A DNA stretch of 7,811 nt from Thermoproteati archaeon. Its GTDB lineage: Archaea > Thermoproteota > Thermoprotei_A > Marsarchaeales > UBA168. The stretch's first letter is position 1. Each line of letters starts with the position of its first letter. Position numbers and translations under genes: made by a program. This document shows positions 1-5,836 of this stretch, one piece after another. Location of the stretch: contig JAGDXH010000056.1 of assembly GCA_023256295.1 (NCBI GenBank), forward strand, positions 249-8,059, given 5' to 3'. The notes below the pieces were generated by a model that did not search any database, had not been told where the DNA came from, and saw only the letters and a program-made list of their open reading frames with translations.

Positions 1-786
1 GGTCCAGTTGATCTGCGGCAACTTTATGGTGGAGTAGTTGTAGCCCATCACTCCTTCAGAAATGACGGCAGCGGCAGCCGGGTCGTAGATTATGCTGCTC
101 GCGGTCTGGTCAGTCACAGACTTCAGGGCGATGGTGAGGTTGATCTGAGCGGCTGCCTTAGCCAGAAGCTGGGCTCCCTCAGTTCTGAGGGGATCGTCGC
201 TCCTGTAGTAGAGTGTGGGCTCAAACGGCTGGCCTTGGTAAAGCCACTCTCCCTTGGACTTTATGTATTGCATCCCGGGGATCTCTAGGAGTTCTCTTAT
301 TGCAGCAGTGGTGTTGTAGGCATAGGGGTACTTCAAAGAGGCAGCGTAGTATGTTGGGTATAGGATCGGGTTGAAGAGCTGTGGACCAGCGTCCACAGAA
401 GCACCCAGATCGCTCTGCATCGCCTCATAGTTGGTCAGGTACGCGATCGCCCTCCTGAAATGCGTGTTGTTTATGGGAGCCATCAAGCAGTTGAACGCTA
501 TGCCGTCAAAGGCATAGGTCGGCGTGCTGTTCGTGTAGAGGTTGTGGTTTTGCTGCGCTGTCTCGTAGTTGGTGAGCGAAAGCGTCCACTCCATCAGCTG
601 GATCTTTCCAGACTGAAGGGCCAAGAAAGCGCTAGAATCACTCATGTACGTATAGACGAGCTTGTTAATCAAAGGACCATGAGTGCTAACCTGGCTGGGT
701 TGAAGCACAGATGGTTGAGCCAAGGCCGGTGCAACGGCGCTTGTTAGAAAGAGAGCTATCAGCAGAAAGGCTGTTTCCTTTTGCAT
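1..786 (-). CDS. Extracellular solute-binding protein, family 5 (peptide/nickel ABC transporter type), 3' end off window
   Basis: Partial gene: 262 codons from ATG at 786 run open off the left edge. Residues 1-24 are a clear signal peptide (hydrophobic core FLLIALFLTSAVA, then APALAQ), so the product is exported and probably tethered outside the membrane. Family 5 signatures follow: LALQSGKIQ (about 55-63), FDGIAFN (93-99) and HFRRAIAYLTNYEAM (about 109-123), matching the usual 'aLqsGeiDi', 'fN' and 'vRqAiayaiDre' blocks. Proteins of this family capture oligopeptides, nickel or sugars for an ABC importer; the ligand cannot be inferred here. Oddly, the LALQSG block, normally some 200 residues into the mature protein, comes only about 30 residues after the signal peptide, so the first part of lobe I seems absent. 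A second in-frame ATG at 795 is possible, but the TATA spacing favours 786 with an almost leaderless transcript. No permease genes are in view. Confidence 0.85.
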   Translation of the reverse strand, partial: MQKETAFLLIALFLTSAVAPALAQPSVLQPSQVSTHGPLINKLVYTYMSDSSAFLALQSGKIQLMEWTLSLTNYETAQQNHNLYTNSTPTYAFDGIAFNCLMAPINNTHFRRAIAYLTNYEAMQSDLGASVDAGPQLFNPILYPTYYAASLKYPYAYNTTAAIRELLEIPGMQYIKSKGEWLYQGQPFEPTLYYRSDDPLRTEGAQLLAKAAAQINLTIALKSVTDQTASSIIYDPAAAAVISEGVMGYNYSTIKLPQINWT

Positions 787-809
787 CTTGCACATGCTAG
801 CGAAGGCCC

Positions 810-816
810 ATAAAAG
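810..816 (-). promoter_or_regulatory. TATA box of the solute-binding protein gene
   Basis: On the minus strand the bases read CTTTTAT inside GCTTTTATGGG. The centre is about 27 bases before the ATG at 786, which predicts a nearly leaderless mRNA. The upstream TFB-recognition side (about 817-823) touches the target duplication of the inserted element. Confidence 0.6.
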
Positions 817-822
817 CTTTTC

Positions 823-990
823 TCAAGCTCTGCATTGTTGAATAATTCGGGAACCGCTCACGAATTTGCTCATAAATTTTGCAATAAATCGGGTTTCATG
901 AGGGATTTTTGGCTTCTCTCCCGGTTTTCCTCACGAAACAGTAGCAGCCATCAAGATTTCATGAGCATTATTCAACAAAGCATCAAGCTC
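823..990. mobile_element. MITE-like element with 16-bp terminal inverted repeats and 8-bp target duplication
   Basis: The element proper is 831-982 (152 bases). Left end TGCATTGTTGAATAAT (831-846) is the reverse complement of 967-982 with one mismatch (12 perfect bases, one mismatch, then TGC). Immediately outside each end lies the same 8-base direct repeat TCAAGCTC (823-830 and 983-990), the expected target-site duplication. No transposase is encoded; one frame stays open through the element but resembles nothing I know. TGC termini plus an 8-base duplication agree with what I recall of the ISH1 group of the IS5 family, so a non-autonomous relative of such an element is my best guess; that assignment is inference. 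The element sits right upstream of the solute-binding protein core promoter. Confidence 0.85.
857..965. repeat. Five copies of a CTCA(Y)(R)AA motif inside the MITE
   Basis: CTCACGAAT (857-865), CTCATAAAT (869-877) and CTCACGAAA (930-938) lie on the plus strand. CTCATGAAA lies on the minus strand at 894-902 and 957-965. The first two form a 12-base imperfect tandem repeat (856-867 and 868-879, 10 of 12 identical). Subterminal repeats like these are often transposase-binding sites; that role is inferred. Confidence 0.55.
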
Positions 991-998
991 CTCAAGGT

Positions 999-1085
999 CC
1001 AGAGAAGTCCTCTGGCGCTATGGTATTGGATTACAAGTCCTTTGCCATGAGGGAAGACGCGCTATTCCACGTAGCTCAGGGCTAC
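999..1085. other. Three short hairpin-forming inverted repeats in the intergenic stretch
   Basis: CCAGAG/CTCTGG (999-1004 and 1010-1015, 5-base loop) is perfect. GGATT/AGTCC (about 1027-1039) uses one G-T pair. GTAGC/GCTAC (1071-1075 and 1081-1085, 5-base loop) is perfect. They lie between the MITE and the promoter of the next gene. With the MITE they fill the 347-base gap, and no convincing coding region is present. Function unknown. Confidence 0.35.
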
Positions 1086-1103
1086 CTTGGATCAAAAAGG
1101 TTA

Positions 1104-1113
1104 GGGTTAAATC
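1104..1113 (+). promoter_or_regulatory. TATA-like box of the small basic protein gene
   Basis: GGGTTAAATC is centred about 25 bases before the ATG at 1134, so the transcript is probably leaderless. No ribosome-binding site precedes the ATG. Confidence 0.45.
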
Positions 1114-1133
1114 CGGTTGCCTAAAACTTAAGC

Positions 1134-1463
1134 ATGGCTCGTCGGCACTCACCAGCCAAGAAAAAGCGCGAGTTCTCTGATGAGGAGTTGTCAATACTCT
1201 ACGACTACGTTGTGAGGCGCAGAAGCGTCTCGGAGATAGCCCTTGAGCGCTACCCTGAGAACTTTGAGAAAAAACCGGTATGGAAGTACACCAAGAACCG
1301 GATCTACGCCCTCGTCTGGAAGCTCAGGAAGAGGCTTGCAGAGAGAGGAAAGCCCAACGAGAGCGAAGAAAAGCTGCTCGACAGGCTGAAGAGGGAAAGC
1401 AGACGCAGGAGAGGGCGAGGACCACGCGCAGGACGTCAGTTTTATAAGCACCCTGCGCTTTAA
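1134..1463 (+). CDS. Small basic protein of unknown function, possible helix-turn-helix
   Basis: 109 residues from ATG 1134 to TAA. I do not recognise the family. Residues about 14-70 look helical: a SDEELSILYDYVV helix, then RSVSEIALERYP, which resembles the first helix and turn of a helix-turn-helix, then KYTKNRIYALVWKLRKRL, which could be a recognition helix. The C-terminal third is strongly basic (RRRRGRGPRAGR, about 92-103). This suggests nucleic-acid binding, which is an inference. It lies 14 bases upstream of the thermosome gene on the same strand, but the thermosome has its own TATA box inside the last codons of this gene, so obligate co-transcription is not implied. Length, codon use and promoter spacing support a real gene. 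Confidence 0.7.
   Translation: MARRHSPAKKKREFSDEELSILYDYVVRRRSVSEIALERYPENFEKKPVWKYTKNRIYALVWKLRKRLAERGKPNESEEKLLDRLKRESRRRRGRGPRAGRQFYKHPAL
1440..1448 (+). promoter_or_regulatory. TATA box of the thermosome gene, inside the upstream gene
   Basis: TTTTATAAG is a near-consensus archaeal box A. Its centre is about 25 bases before 1468-1470, giving a leader of roughly 10 bases that carries the ribosome-binding site. It overlaps the FYK codons at the 3' end of the small basic protein gene. Confidence 0.65.
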
Positions 1464-1466
1464 TCC

Positions 1467-1473
1467 GGTGATC
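1467..1473 (+). promoter_or_regulatory. Shine-Dalgarno site deciding the TTG start of the thermosome
   Basis: GGTGATC is a full match to part of the GGAGGTGATC sequence that pairs with the 16S rRNA 3' end. It lies 4 bases before TTG 1478. No ATG or GTG lies nearby in the same frame, so it fixes the unusual start. Confidence 0.65.
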
Positions 1474-1477
1474 GGGT

Positions 1478-3259
1478 TTGGCTCTTCAAACGTCTAAAGA
1501 GGGTGAGATACCGCTCCTTATCCTGAAAGAGGGCACCAAAAGGACGTCGGGCGCCGAGGCTCTGCGCTCAAACATAGCTGTTGCCAGAACTGTTGAGGAA
1601 ACCCTGAAGACTTCCTTGGGACCCAAGGGCCTGGACAAGATGCTCGTGGACAGCTTTGGCGACGTCACCATAACTAACGACGGACACACCATAGTGAAGG
1701 ACATGGAGGTACAGCATCCTGTCGCAAAGATGCTGGTAGAGGTTGCCAAGGCCCAGGATCTCGAGGTTGGGGACGGGACCACCACGGCAGTGGTCCTCTC
1801 TGGAGAGCTTCTGGGCAAGGCCGAGGACCTGCTCGAAAGCAACATCCACCCATCTGTCATAATAAGCGGTTACCAGAAGGCCAGCTCTTGGGCGCTGGAA
1901 GAGCTAGAGAAGATATCGCTCAAGATAGACCCAAGCGACAAGGAAAAGTTGACGGAGATCGCGAAGACCTCGCTTTCAAGCAAGGTCGTCGCTGCAGGAA
2001 AGGGGTTGGACTACCTCAGCGGTCTGGCCGTAGACGCGGTCATGCACGTGGCAAAGAGCAAAGACGGGAAGTTTTACGTGGACCTGGACGACATAAAGGT
2101 GGAGAAGAAGAAGGGAGAATCCCTAGAGGACTCAACGCTGGTCAAGGGGATAGTTCTTGACAAGGAAGTGGTCCATCCCGGCATGCCGAAGATCGTGAAG
2201 GGCGCCAAGATAGCCATAGTCAACGCGGCCATGGAGATAGAAAAGCCTGAGACAACGGCAAAGATACAGATCACTTCTCCTGTTCAGCTCAAGTCATTCC
2301 TAGACGAGCAGACAAACATGCTAAGGGACATGGTCGAAAAGGTGAAGGCAACCGGCGCCAACGTCTTGATATGCCAGAAGGGCATCGATGACATCGCTCA
2401 ACACTTCTTGGCAAAAGCAGGCATAATGGCGGTCAGAAGAGCCAAGGAAAGCGATATGGACAAACTTGCGAAGGCAACAAACGCAAGAGTGGTGACGAGC
2501 TTCAACGAGTTGACCAGCGAAGACCTGGGCTCAGCCGACCTAGTGGAGGAAAGGAAGGTCGGGACCGAGAAAATGGTCTTCATCGAGGGATGCGCGAATC
2601 CCAAGTCCGTGACTCTGCTGCTCAGAGGAGGAAGCGACATGCTTCTCGACGAGGCAGAGAGATCCATACACGACGCTCTCTTCGTGGTCAAGAACGTCTT
2701 GGAAGATGGACAGGTGATAGCTGGTGGAGGCGCCCCGGAAGTCGAGCTGAGCATTGCCCTGAAAGAGAGGGCGAAGAGCTTGGCTGGAAAGGAACAGCTT
2801 GCCGTCATGAAGTACGCCGACGCCTTTGAGGTGATACCAAGCGTGCTTGCTGAGACCGCCGGTCTCTCCCCGCTCGACGCTCTGGTCCGGCTCAAGTCAG
2901 CCCACATGGAAGGCAAGAAGAACTACGGCATAGACGTCCTGAAAGGCGAGATCGCCGACATGTTTGAGAGAAAGATCATCGATCCAACCAAGGTGAAGTC
3001 TCAGATAATAAAGTCTGCGACTGAAGCCGCCGTCATGATCCTCCGCATCGACGACGTGATCTCGGCCGCCGCACCGCCTCCACAGCCACCGAAGACGGGA
3101 GAGGGTGGCATGGGTGGAGAGGAGTACCGAACGCCCAAGAATAGGTCCTCCTTGGTTGACCAAGTACGAGCGCACCCGGGTGATAGGATCAAGGGCATTG
3201 CAGCTAAGTCTGGGTGCTCCTCCCCTTCTGCCCCCAGAGGAGATAGCTGGGATGAATGA
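1478..3259 (+). CDS. Thermosome subunit (group II chaperonin), with a C-terminal read-through extension
   Basis: ATP-dependent cytosolic chaperonin subunit that assembles into a double ring with a built-in lid. Family motifs are intact: LGPKGLDKM (47-55), NDGHTI (67-72; the usual form is NDGATI), VGDGTTTAVV (97-106, nucleotide binding) and GGGAPEVELS (416-425). The start is TTG, set by the Shine-Dalgarno site just upstream. The normal chaperonin ends near residue 550 with a Gly/Met-rich tail, and GGMGGEEY is visible at about 543-550. The frame then continues 43 residues past CGA 3128-3130, through the 5' half of rpoK, to TGA 3257-3259. These extra residues look like out-of-frame rpoK sequence, not a domain. 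One C-to-T change at 3128 would give TGA after GGMGGEEY and would be silent in rpoK. The working protein may therefore be 550 residues if this base is an error, or 593 if not. Confidence 0.95.
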   Translation: MALQTSKEGEIPLLILKEGTKRTSGAEALRSNIAVARTVEETLKTSLGPKGLDKMLVDSFGDVTITNDGHTIVKDMEVQHPVAKMLVEVAKAQDLEVGDGTTTAVVLSGELLGKAEDLLESNIHPSVIISGYQKASSWALEELEKISLKIDPSDKEKLTEIAKTSLSSKVVAAGKGLDYLSGLAVDAVMHVAKSKDGKFYVDLDDIKVEKKKGESLEDSTLVKGIVLDKEVVHPGMPKIVKGAKIAIVNAAMEIEKPETTAKIQITSPVQLKSFLDEQTNMLRDMVEKVKATGANVLICQKGIDDIAQHFLAKAGIMAVRRAKESDMDKLAKATNARVVTSFNELTSEDLGSADLVEERKVGTEKMVFIEGCANPKSVTLLLRGGSDMLLDEAERSIHDALFVVKNVLEDGQVIAGGGAPEVELSIALKERAKSLAGKEQLAVMKYADAFEVIPSVLAETAGLSPLDALVRLKSAHMEGKKNYGIDVLKGEIADMFERKIIDPTKVKSQIIKSATEAAVMILRIDDVISAAAPPPQPPKTGEGGMGGEEYRTPKNRSSLVDQVRAHPGDRIKGIAAKSGCSSPSAPRGDSWDE

Positions 3260-3374
3260 GATAGAGATAGCCACGGAAGAGCTAAGGCGGGGAGTCCTAC
3301 CCATGGTGATCTACAGGAAGAAGCCCAACGGTGAGACGGAGACGGTGTCTCTTTCTCAGCTGAACCAGATCTGA
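3114..3374 (+). CDS. rpoK: DNA-directed RNA polymerase subunit K (Rpo6/RPB6 homologue)
   Basis: Small core-assembly subunit of archaeal RNA polymerase, equivalent to RPB6 and bacterial omega. The diagnostic run is KYERTRVIGSRALQLSLGAP, followed by EIATEELRRGVLPMVIYRKKPNG, matching the conserved 'R(F/Y)E.ARiiGaRALQ..mGAP' and 'A.eEl..gvLPi.irRk.P' blocks. From GTG 3114 it has 86 residues. An upstream in-frame GTG at 3105 would add three; 3114 is preferred because the G-rich GAGGGTGG (3101-3108) lies 5 bases ahead. It overlaps the thermosome frame by about 146 bases in another frame and has no separate TATA box that I can see, so it is probably co-transcribed with, and translationally coupled to, the chaperonin. 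A T run follows the stop directly. Confidence 0.93.
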   Translation: MERSTERPRIGPPWLTKYERTRVIGSRALQLSLGAPPLLPPEEIAGMNEIEIATEELRRGVLPMVIYRKKPNGETETVSLSQLNQI

Positions 3375-3383
3375 TAACTTTTT
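3373..3383 (+). promoter_or_regulatory. TATA-like box of the M50 protease gene
   Basis: GATAACTTTTT is centred about 26 bases before ATG 3405. It supports initiation at ATG 3405 on a leaderless mRNA, rather than the in-frame TTG at 3384 that lies too close to it. Confidence 0.45.
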
Positions 3384-3385
3384 TT
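3379..3385 (+). terminator. T-run terminator after rpoK
   Basis: Seven consecutive T residues lie four bases after the rpoK TGA (3372-3374). Oligo-T on the non-template strand is enough for termination by archaeal RNA polymerase. The same bases form the downstream edge of the next promoter. Confidence 0.5.
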
Positions 3386-3404
3386 GGGAACGCAAGCAAC
3401 ACCC

Positions 3405-4619
3405 ATGGATCAGGAAAAGAAGCAACAAGCCAGGATAGCAGTCAACAAGGAGTTCCAGGTCCTAGAGGAGTACGACCTGGCAGACGGGTTGCGTTTTCTG
3501 GTCTCAGGTGAACCAGACTTCCCTCAACGCTTCGAGGCCCTCTATTCGGAGCTCTCGAAAGAGGACCTCTGGCCAAAGGCATGGACTTCTGGCAACCGGG
3601 CATACGTGGGAGTGGTAGAGGCGCCGACGAGGAGAGAAAGAAGAAGTTGGCCCTACCTGGCCCTGCTTCTCGCTACCATTGCGAGCGTACTCGCCAGCGG
3701 CTATGGGTTGGCAATCGAGTACTACTCAGCTATGGGGCTAAACCCTACCCCGTTGGACTTGGCTTCTGGAAGCTTCCAGTTCCTTCTCGGATTGCTGGGC
3801 ATACTGGGAACCCACGAGCTCGGGCACAAGTGGGCTTCTGAAAGAGCACGCAGGAAAGCAAGTTGGCCTTACTTCATACCTGGTCCCCCCTTCCTACCAG
3901 GTTCTGCGCTCTTGGGCATAGGTACCTTTGGAGCCGTCATAATCTCGGAAGAGCCGCCTTTGACCAAAGACCAGCTCTTCGAGCTCGGGGCAAGTGGGCC
4001 CCTGGCCGGATTCGTTATGTCTCTGTTGGTCGGGCTAGCAGGAGTCCTGACCTCTCCCCCAGCGCCGTTGTTGACCGTTGAAAGAGCCACGACGACCTCA
4101 TACGGCATCTTCTACTACCTGCCTCCTGTTCTCAGCTTGTTGTTTTACCTGAGGGGGCAGCAGGCGTCCTCCTCTGCCTTGAGCCCTCTTCTGGTAGCCA
4201 GCTGGATCGGTATGCTCGTCACGTTCTTGAACGTGCTTCCCGCCGCCCAACTGGACGGAGGTCATGTGTTCAGAAGTTTCCTGAGCCGCCGCGGGATGCT
4301 TGCAGTCACCCTTGCATCCATACTCATAATGGTATCCTTCGGTTTCTGGCTGATGGCCATAATAGTGGCCCTCATGGCAGCTTTTCCCGACCCTGGCCCT
4401 CTGAACGAGGTGACGCCTTTGAGTCAGAGAAAGTACTTTGTGCTTGCTGTACTGATAGCGGTGGGAGTCCTGACGGCCGTGGTTTTGCCACGATCCCAAG
4501 TCTGCGAGCCACCCGCCCCAAGGGGCTTCACGGTCCGACGAACGACGACTGAACGGATATGCCGCTCTCGCCCAGTTACAGATGCCGTGGGTCATGATGC
4601 CATTGAAACACCCAAGTAG
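3405..4619 (+). CDS. Site-2-type intramembrane zinc metalloprotease (peptidase family M50)
   Basis: 404 residues from ATG 3405. A soluble N-terminal region (about 1-80) precedes multiple membrane segments, starting with WPYLALLLATIASVLASGYGL. The zinc-binding helix carries HELGH (137-141), and the third ligand is in NVLPAAQLDGGH (276-287, D284), the M50 'NPxxxDG' motif with N-V-L-P spacing. ELGASGPLAGF between them is the conserved GPLAG loop of the archaeal/EGY-like branch. A further hydrophobic segment, KYFVLAVLIAVGVLTAVVL, lies near the C-terminus, followed by a polar tail of about 40 residues with no known motif. Such enzymes cut transmembrane segments of membrane-anchored regulators or remnant signal peptides; the substrate here is unknown. 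It has its own promoter after the rpoK terminator and ends 66 bases from the convergent TBP gene. Confidence 0.9.
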   Translation: MDQEKKQQARIAVNKEFQVLEEYDLADGLRFLVSGEPDFPQRFEALYSELSKEDLWPKAWTSGNRAYVGVVEAPTRRERRSWPYLALLLATIASVLASGYGLAIEYYSAMGLNPTPLDLASGSFQFLLGLLGILGTHELGHKWASERARRKASWPYFIPGPPFLPGSALLGIGTFGAVIISEEPPLTKDQLFELGASGPLAGFVMSLLVGLAGVLTSPPAPLLTVERATTTSYGIFYYLPPVLSLLFYLRGQQASSSALSPLLVASWIGMLVTFLNVLPAAQLDGGHVFRSFLSRRGMLAVTLASILIMVSFGFWLMAIIVALMAAFPDPGPLNEVTPLSQRKYFVLAVLIAVGVLTAVVLPRSQVCEPPAPRGFTVRRTTTERICRSRPVTDAVGHDAIETPK

Positions 4620-4685
4620 ACCGATCATCCCCACGAAGCTCCGGTTCCTTGACCTCCGTTGCAGCCAATGTGGCGTGGGAGTCGT

Positions 4686-5315
4686 TCAAGCACTCGAAGA
4701 AGAGAGCCCTACTGACGAAAGCCCATGTCTACAGCAGCTGCGATGGGGCATTCTTCCGTCGTACCCAAGGAGAATTCGTTCGAATCCTCCAGAAGAGACG
4801 AGCATACCATAGAGCCTCTGAGCTGCCTCCAGAACGTGCTTTTCGCTTCTGGCTCCAGCGCATATGACCTTACCCGAAGAAAAGACGACGAAAACCACGT
4901 CCTCATCCCTCATTATGAGGCCTGGAAACTGCTCGGGCTCATAAACGGTCTTTTCAAACTTCTTTCCCAGCTCTTCGAGCCTTATCCTTTGACTAAAGGA
5001 GATGCTTGCAACAACGTTGTGAATGACCAACTTTGGCTGCCCCTTCTGGACGACATGCGCCTTGGTCATCGCAAAGACGAGTCTTCTATAGGCCAGCTTG
5101 ACCTCTTCTTCTCCCTTTGCACCGACAAGAACGACCTTACCCGAAGAAAAGACCAGGGCAGTGACCCTTGGCCGTGCGAACTTGATTATCACTGCCGGGA
5201 ACCTCTTGGGATCGTAGCTCCAAACGCCGACAGAAGACGAAAGCTGATATAGGTCGATGGGCTGATTGAAGGAAACAGAAGCCACGACGTTCTCTATGGT
5301 GACCCAGTTCTGCAT
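4686..5315 (-). CDS. tbp: TATA-box-binding protein (TBP)
   Basis: General transcription factor that binds box A and recruits TFB and RNA polymerase. The 209-residue product shows the two direct TBP repeats: repeat 1 (about 6-90) with YDPKRFPAVII and TALVFSSGK, and repeat 2 (about 97-176) with YEPEQFPGLIM and FVVFSSGK. The four DNA-intercalating phenylalanines correspond to F39, F56, F130 and F145. Repeat 2 appears about two residues shorter than usual between FPGL and VVFSSGK. After the core comes a tail of about 30 residues, basic, Cys-containing and Ser-rich (RSCCRHG, then SSSSA), unlike the acidic tails common in archaeal TBPs. The start at 5315 fits a TATA box about 27 bases upstream with almost no leader. 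It is convergent with the M50 gene. Confidence 0.95.
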   Translation of the reverse strand: MQNWVTIENVVASVSFNQPIDLYQLSSSVGVWSYDPKRFPAVIIKFARPRVTALVFSSGKVVLVGAKGEEEVKLAYRRLVFAMTKAHVVQKGQPKLVIHNVVASISFSQRIRLEELGKKFEKTVYEPEQFPGLIMRDEDVVFVVFSSGKVICAGARSEKHVLEAAQRLYGMLVSSGGFERILLGYDGRMPHRSCCRHGLSSVGLSSSSA

Positions 5316-5337
5316 GGGCAGTCACTAGGCGTTCCTG

Positions 5338-5345
5338 CTTAAAAA
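5338..5345 (-). promoter_or_regulatory. TATA box of the TBP gene
   Basis: On the minus strand TTTTTAAG is centred about 27 bases before ATG 5315, predicting a leaderless mRNA. Confidence 0.6.
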
Positions 5346-5349
5346 CTTC

Positions 5350-5836
5350 TCCAAATCATTGCTTTGCGGAGTCGTCAGGACGCCAGAGAAGTTTCGACGT
5401 CCTTGAGGCACCCGGATTTCCCAAGGCATTTTGCCTGCCCCGGCAGCTCGGGCCTGAGGGCTCAGAAGCAGACAAGCCAAAACAACTCAGCTTGCACAAC
5501 CGAGAATTTGACCGCAGACGCAAGCGTTGCAAACTCAGCCTTCAACCTCTAGCTCTTGCCAAGAGGTACTGGCACGGCTTGAGGTTGCTCGCGCAAAACT
5601 GTTTCAGGAAAGATGAGAAAAGGAGCCGATTTGCGATTGGTGATGACAAACCACCTTCGACACAGAGTCGCCTAGAAGCAAAGGCCTTGGCCTCTGAAGT
5701 TTGGTGGTGTCTGATCCGAAGGCGGATCTGATAGGAGCAGAATCCAAGCTCAGCTCTTCTTCCCTCTTGCCAGTCAACCGATTGGGCGGGGTGCGCAGAT
5801 GCTCTCAATGCAACCAGTCAGCCCGCCAACGTCAAA
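5350..5836. other. Gene-free stretch with clustered inverted repeats
   Basis: Short open frames exist on both strands, but none shows a recognisable motif, a promoter at the right distance or a ribosome-binding site. Inverted repeats are frequent: AGGCA/TGCCT (5424-5428, 5432-5436), GCCC/GGGC (5437-5440, 5450-5453), CTGAG/CTCAG (5454-5458, 5461-5465), CAACCTC/GAGGTTG (5543-5549, 5581-5587) enclosing CTCTT/AAGAG (5553-5557, 5561-5565), AGGCC/GGCCT (about 5681-5692), GATCCG/CGGATC (5713-5718, 5723-5728), and a GC-rich TTGGGCGGG/CCCGCCAA pair with one bulged base (about 5782-5829). An undescribed structured RNA is possible. I see no match to RNase P, SRP or 5S RNA. Confidence 0.4.

Noticed and set aside
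835..1050. Open frame through the MITE and beyond on the plus strand
   Set aside because: It starts inside the inverted repeat, has no known motif or promoter, and spans both the element and host DNA.
2398..2916. 172-codon frame antisense to the thermosome
   Set aside because: Serine-rich translation typical of the antisense of a conserved gene; no independent signals.
4098..4634. 178-codon open frame antisense to the M50 gene
   Set aside because: It mirrors a clear protease gene with intact motifs and has no recognisable motif of its own.
4725..5252. 175-codon open frame antisense to TBP
   Set aside because: The opposite strand encodes an unmistakable two-repeat TBP; this is a codon-bias shadow.
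5640..5696. Possible C/D box guide RNA: GTGATGA at 5640-5646 and CTGA at 5693-5696
   Set aside because: The box spacing fits, but there is no terminal stem outside the boxes and no convincing internal C'/D' pair, so chance is likely.
5542..5808. 88-codon open frame on the minus strand
   Set aside because: No recognisable motif, composition unlike the neighbouring proteins, and no TATA box or ribosome-binding site at a suitable distance.
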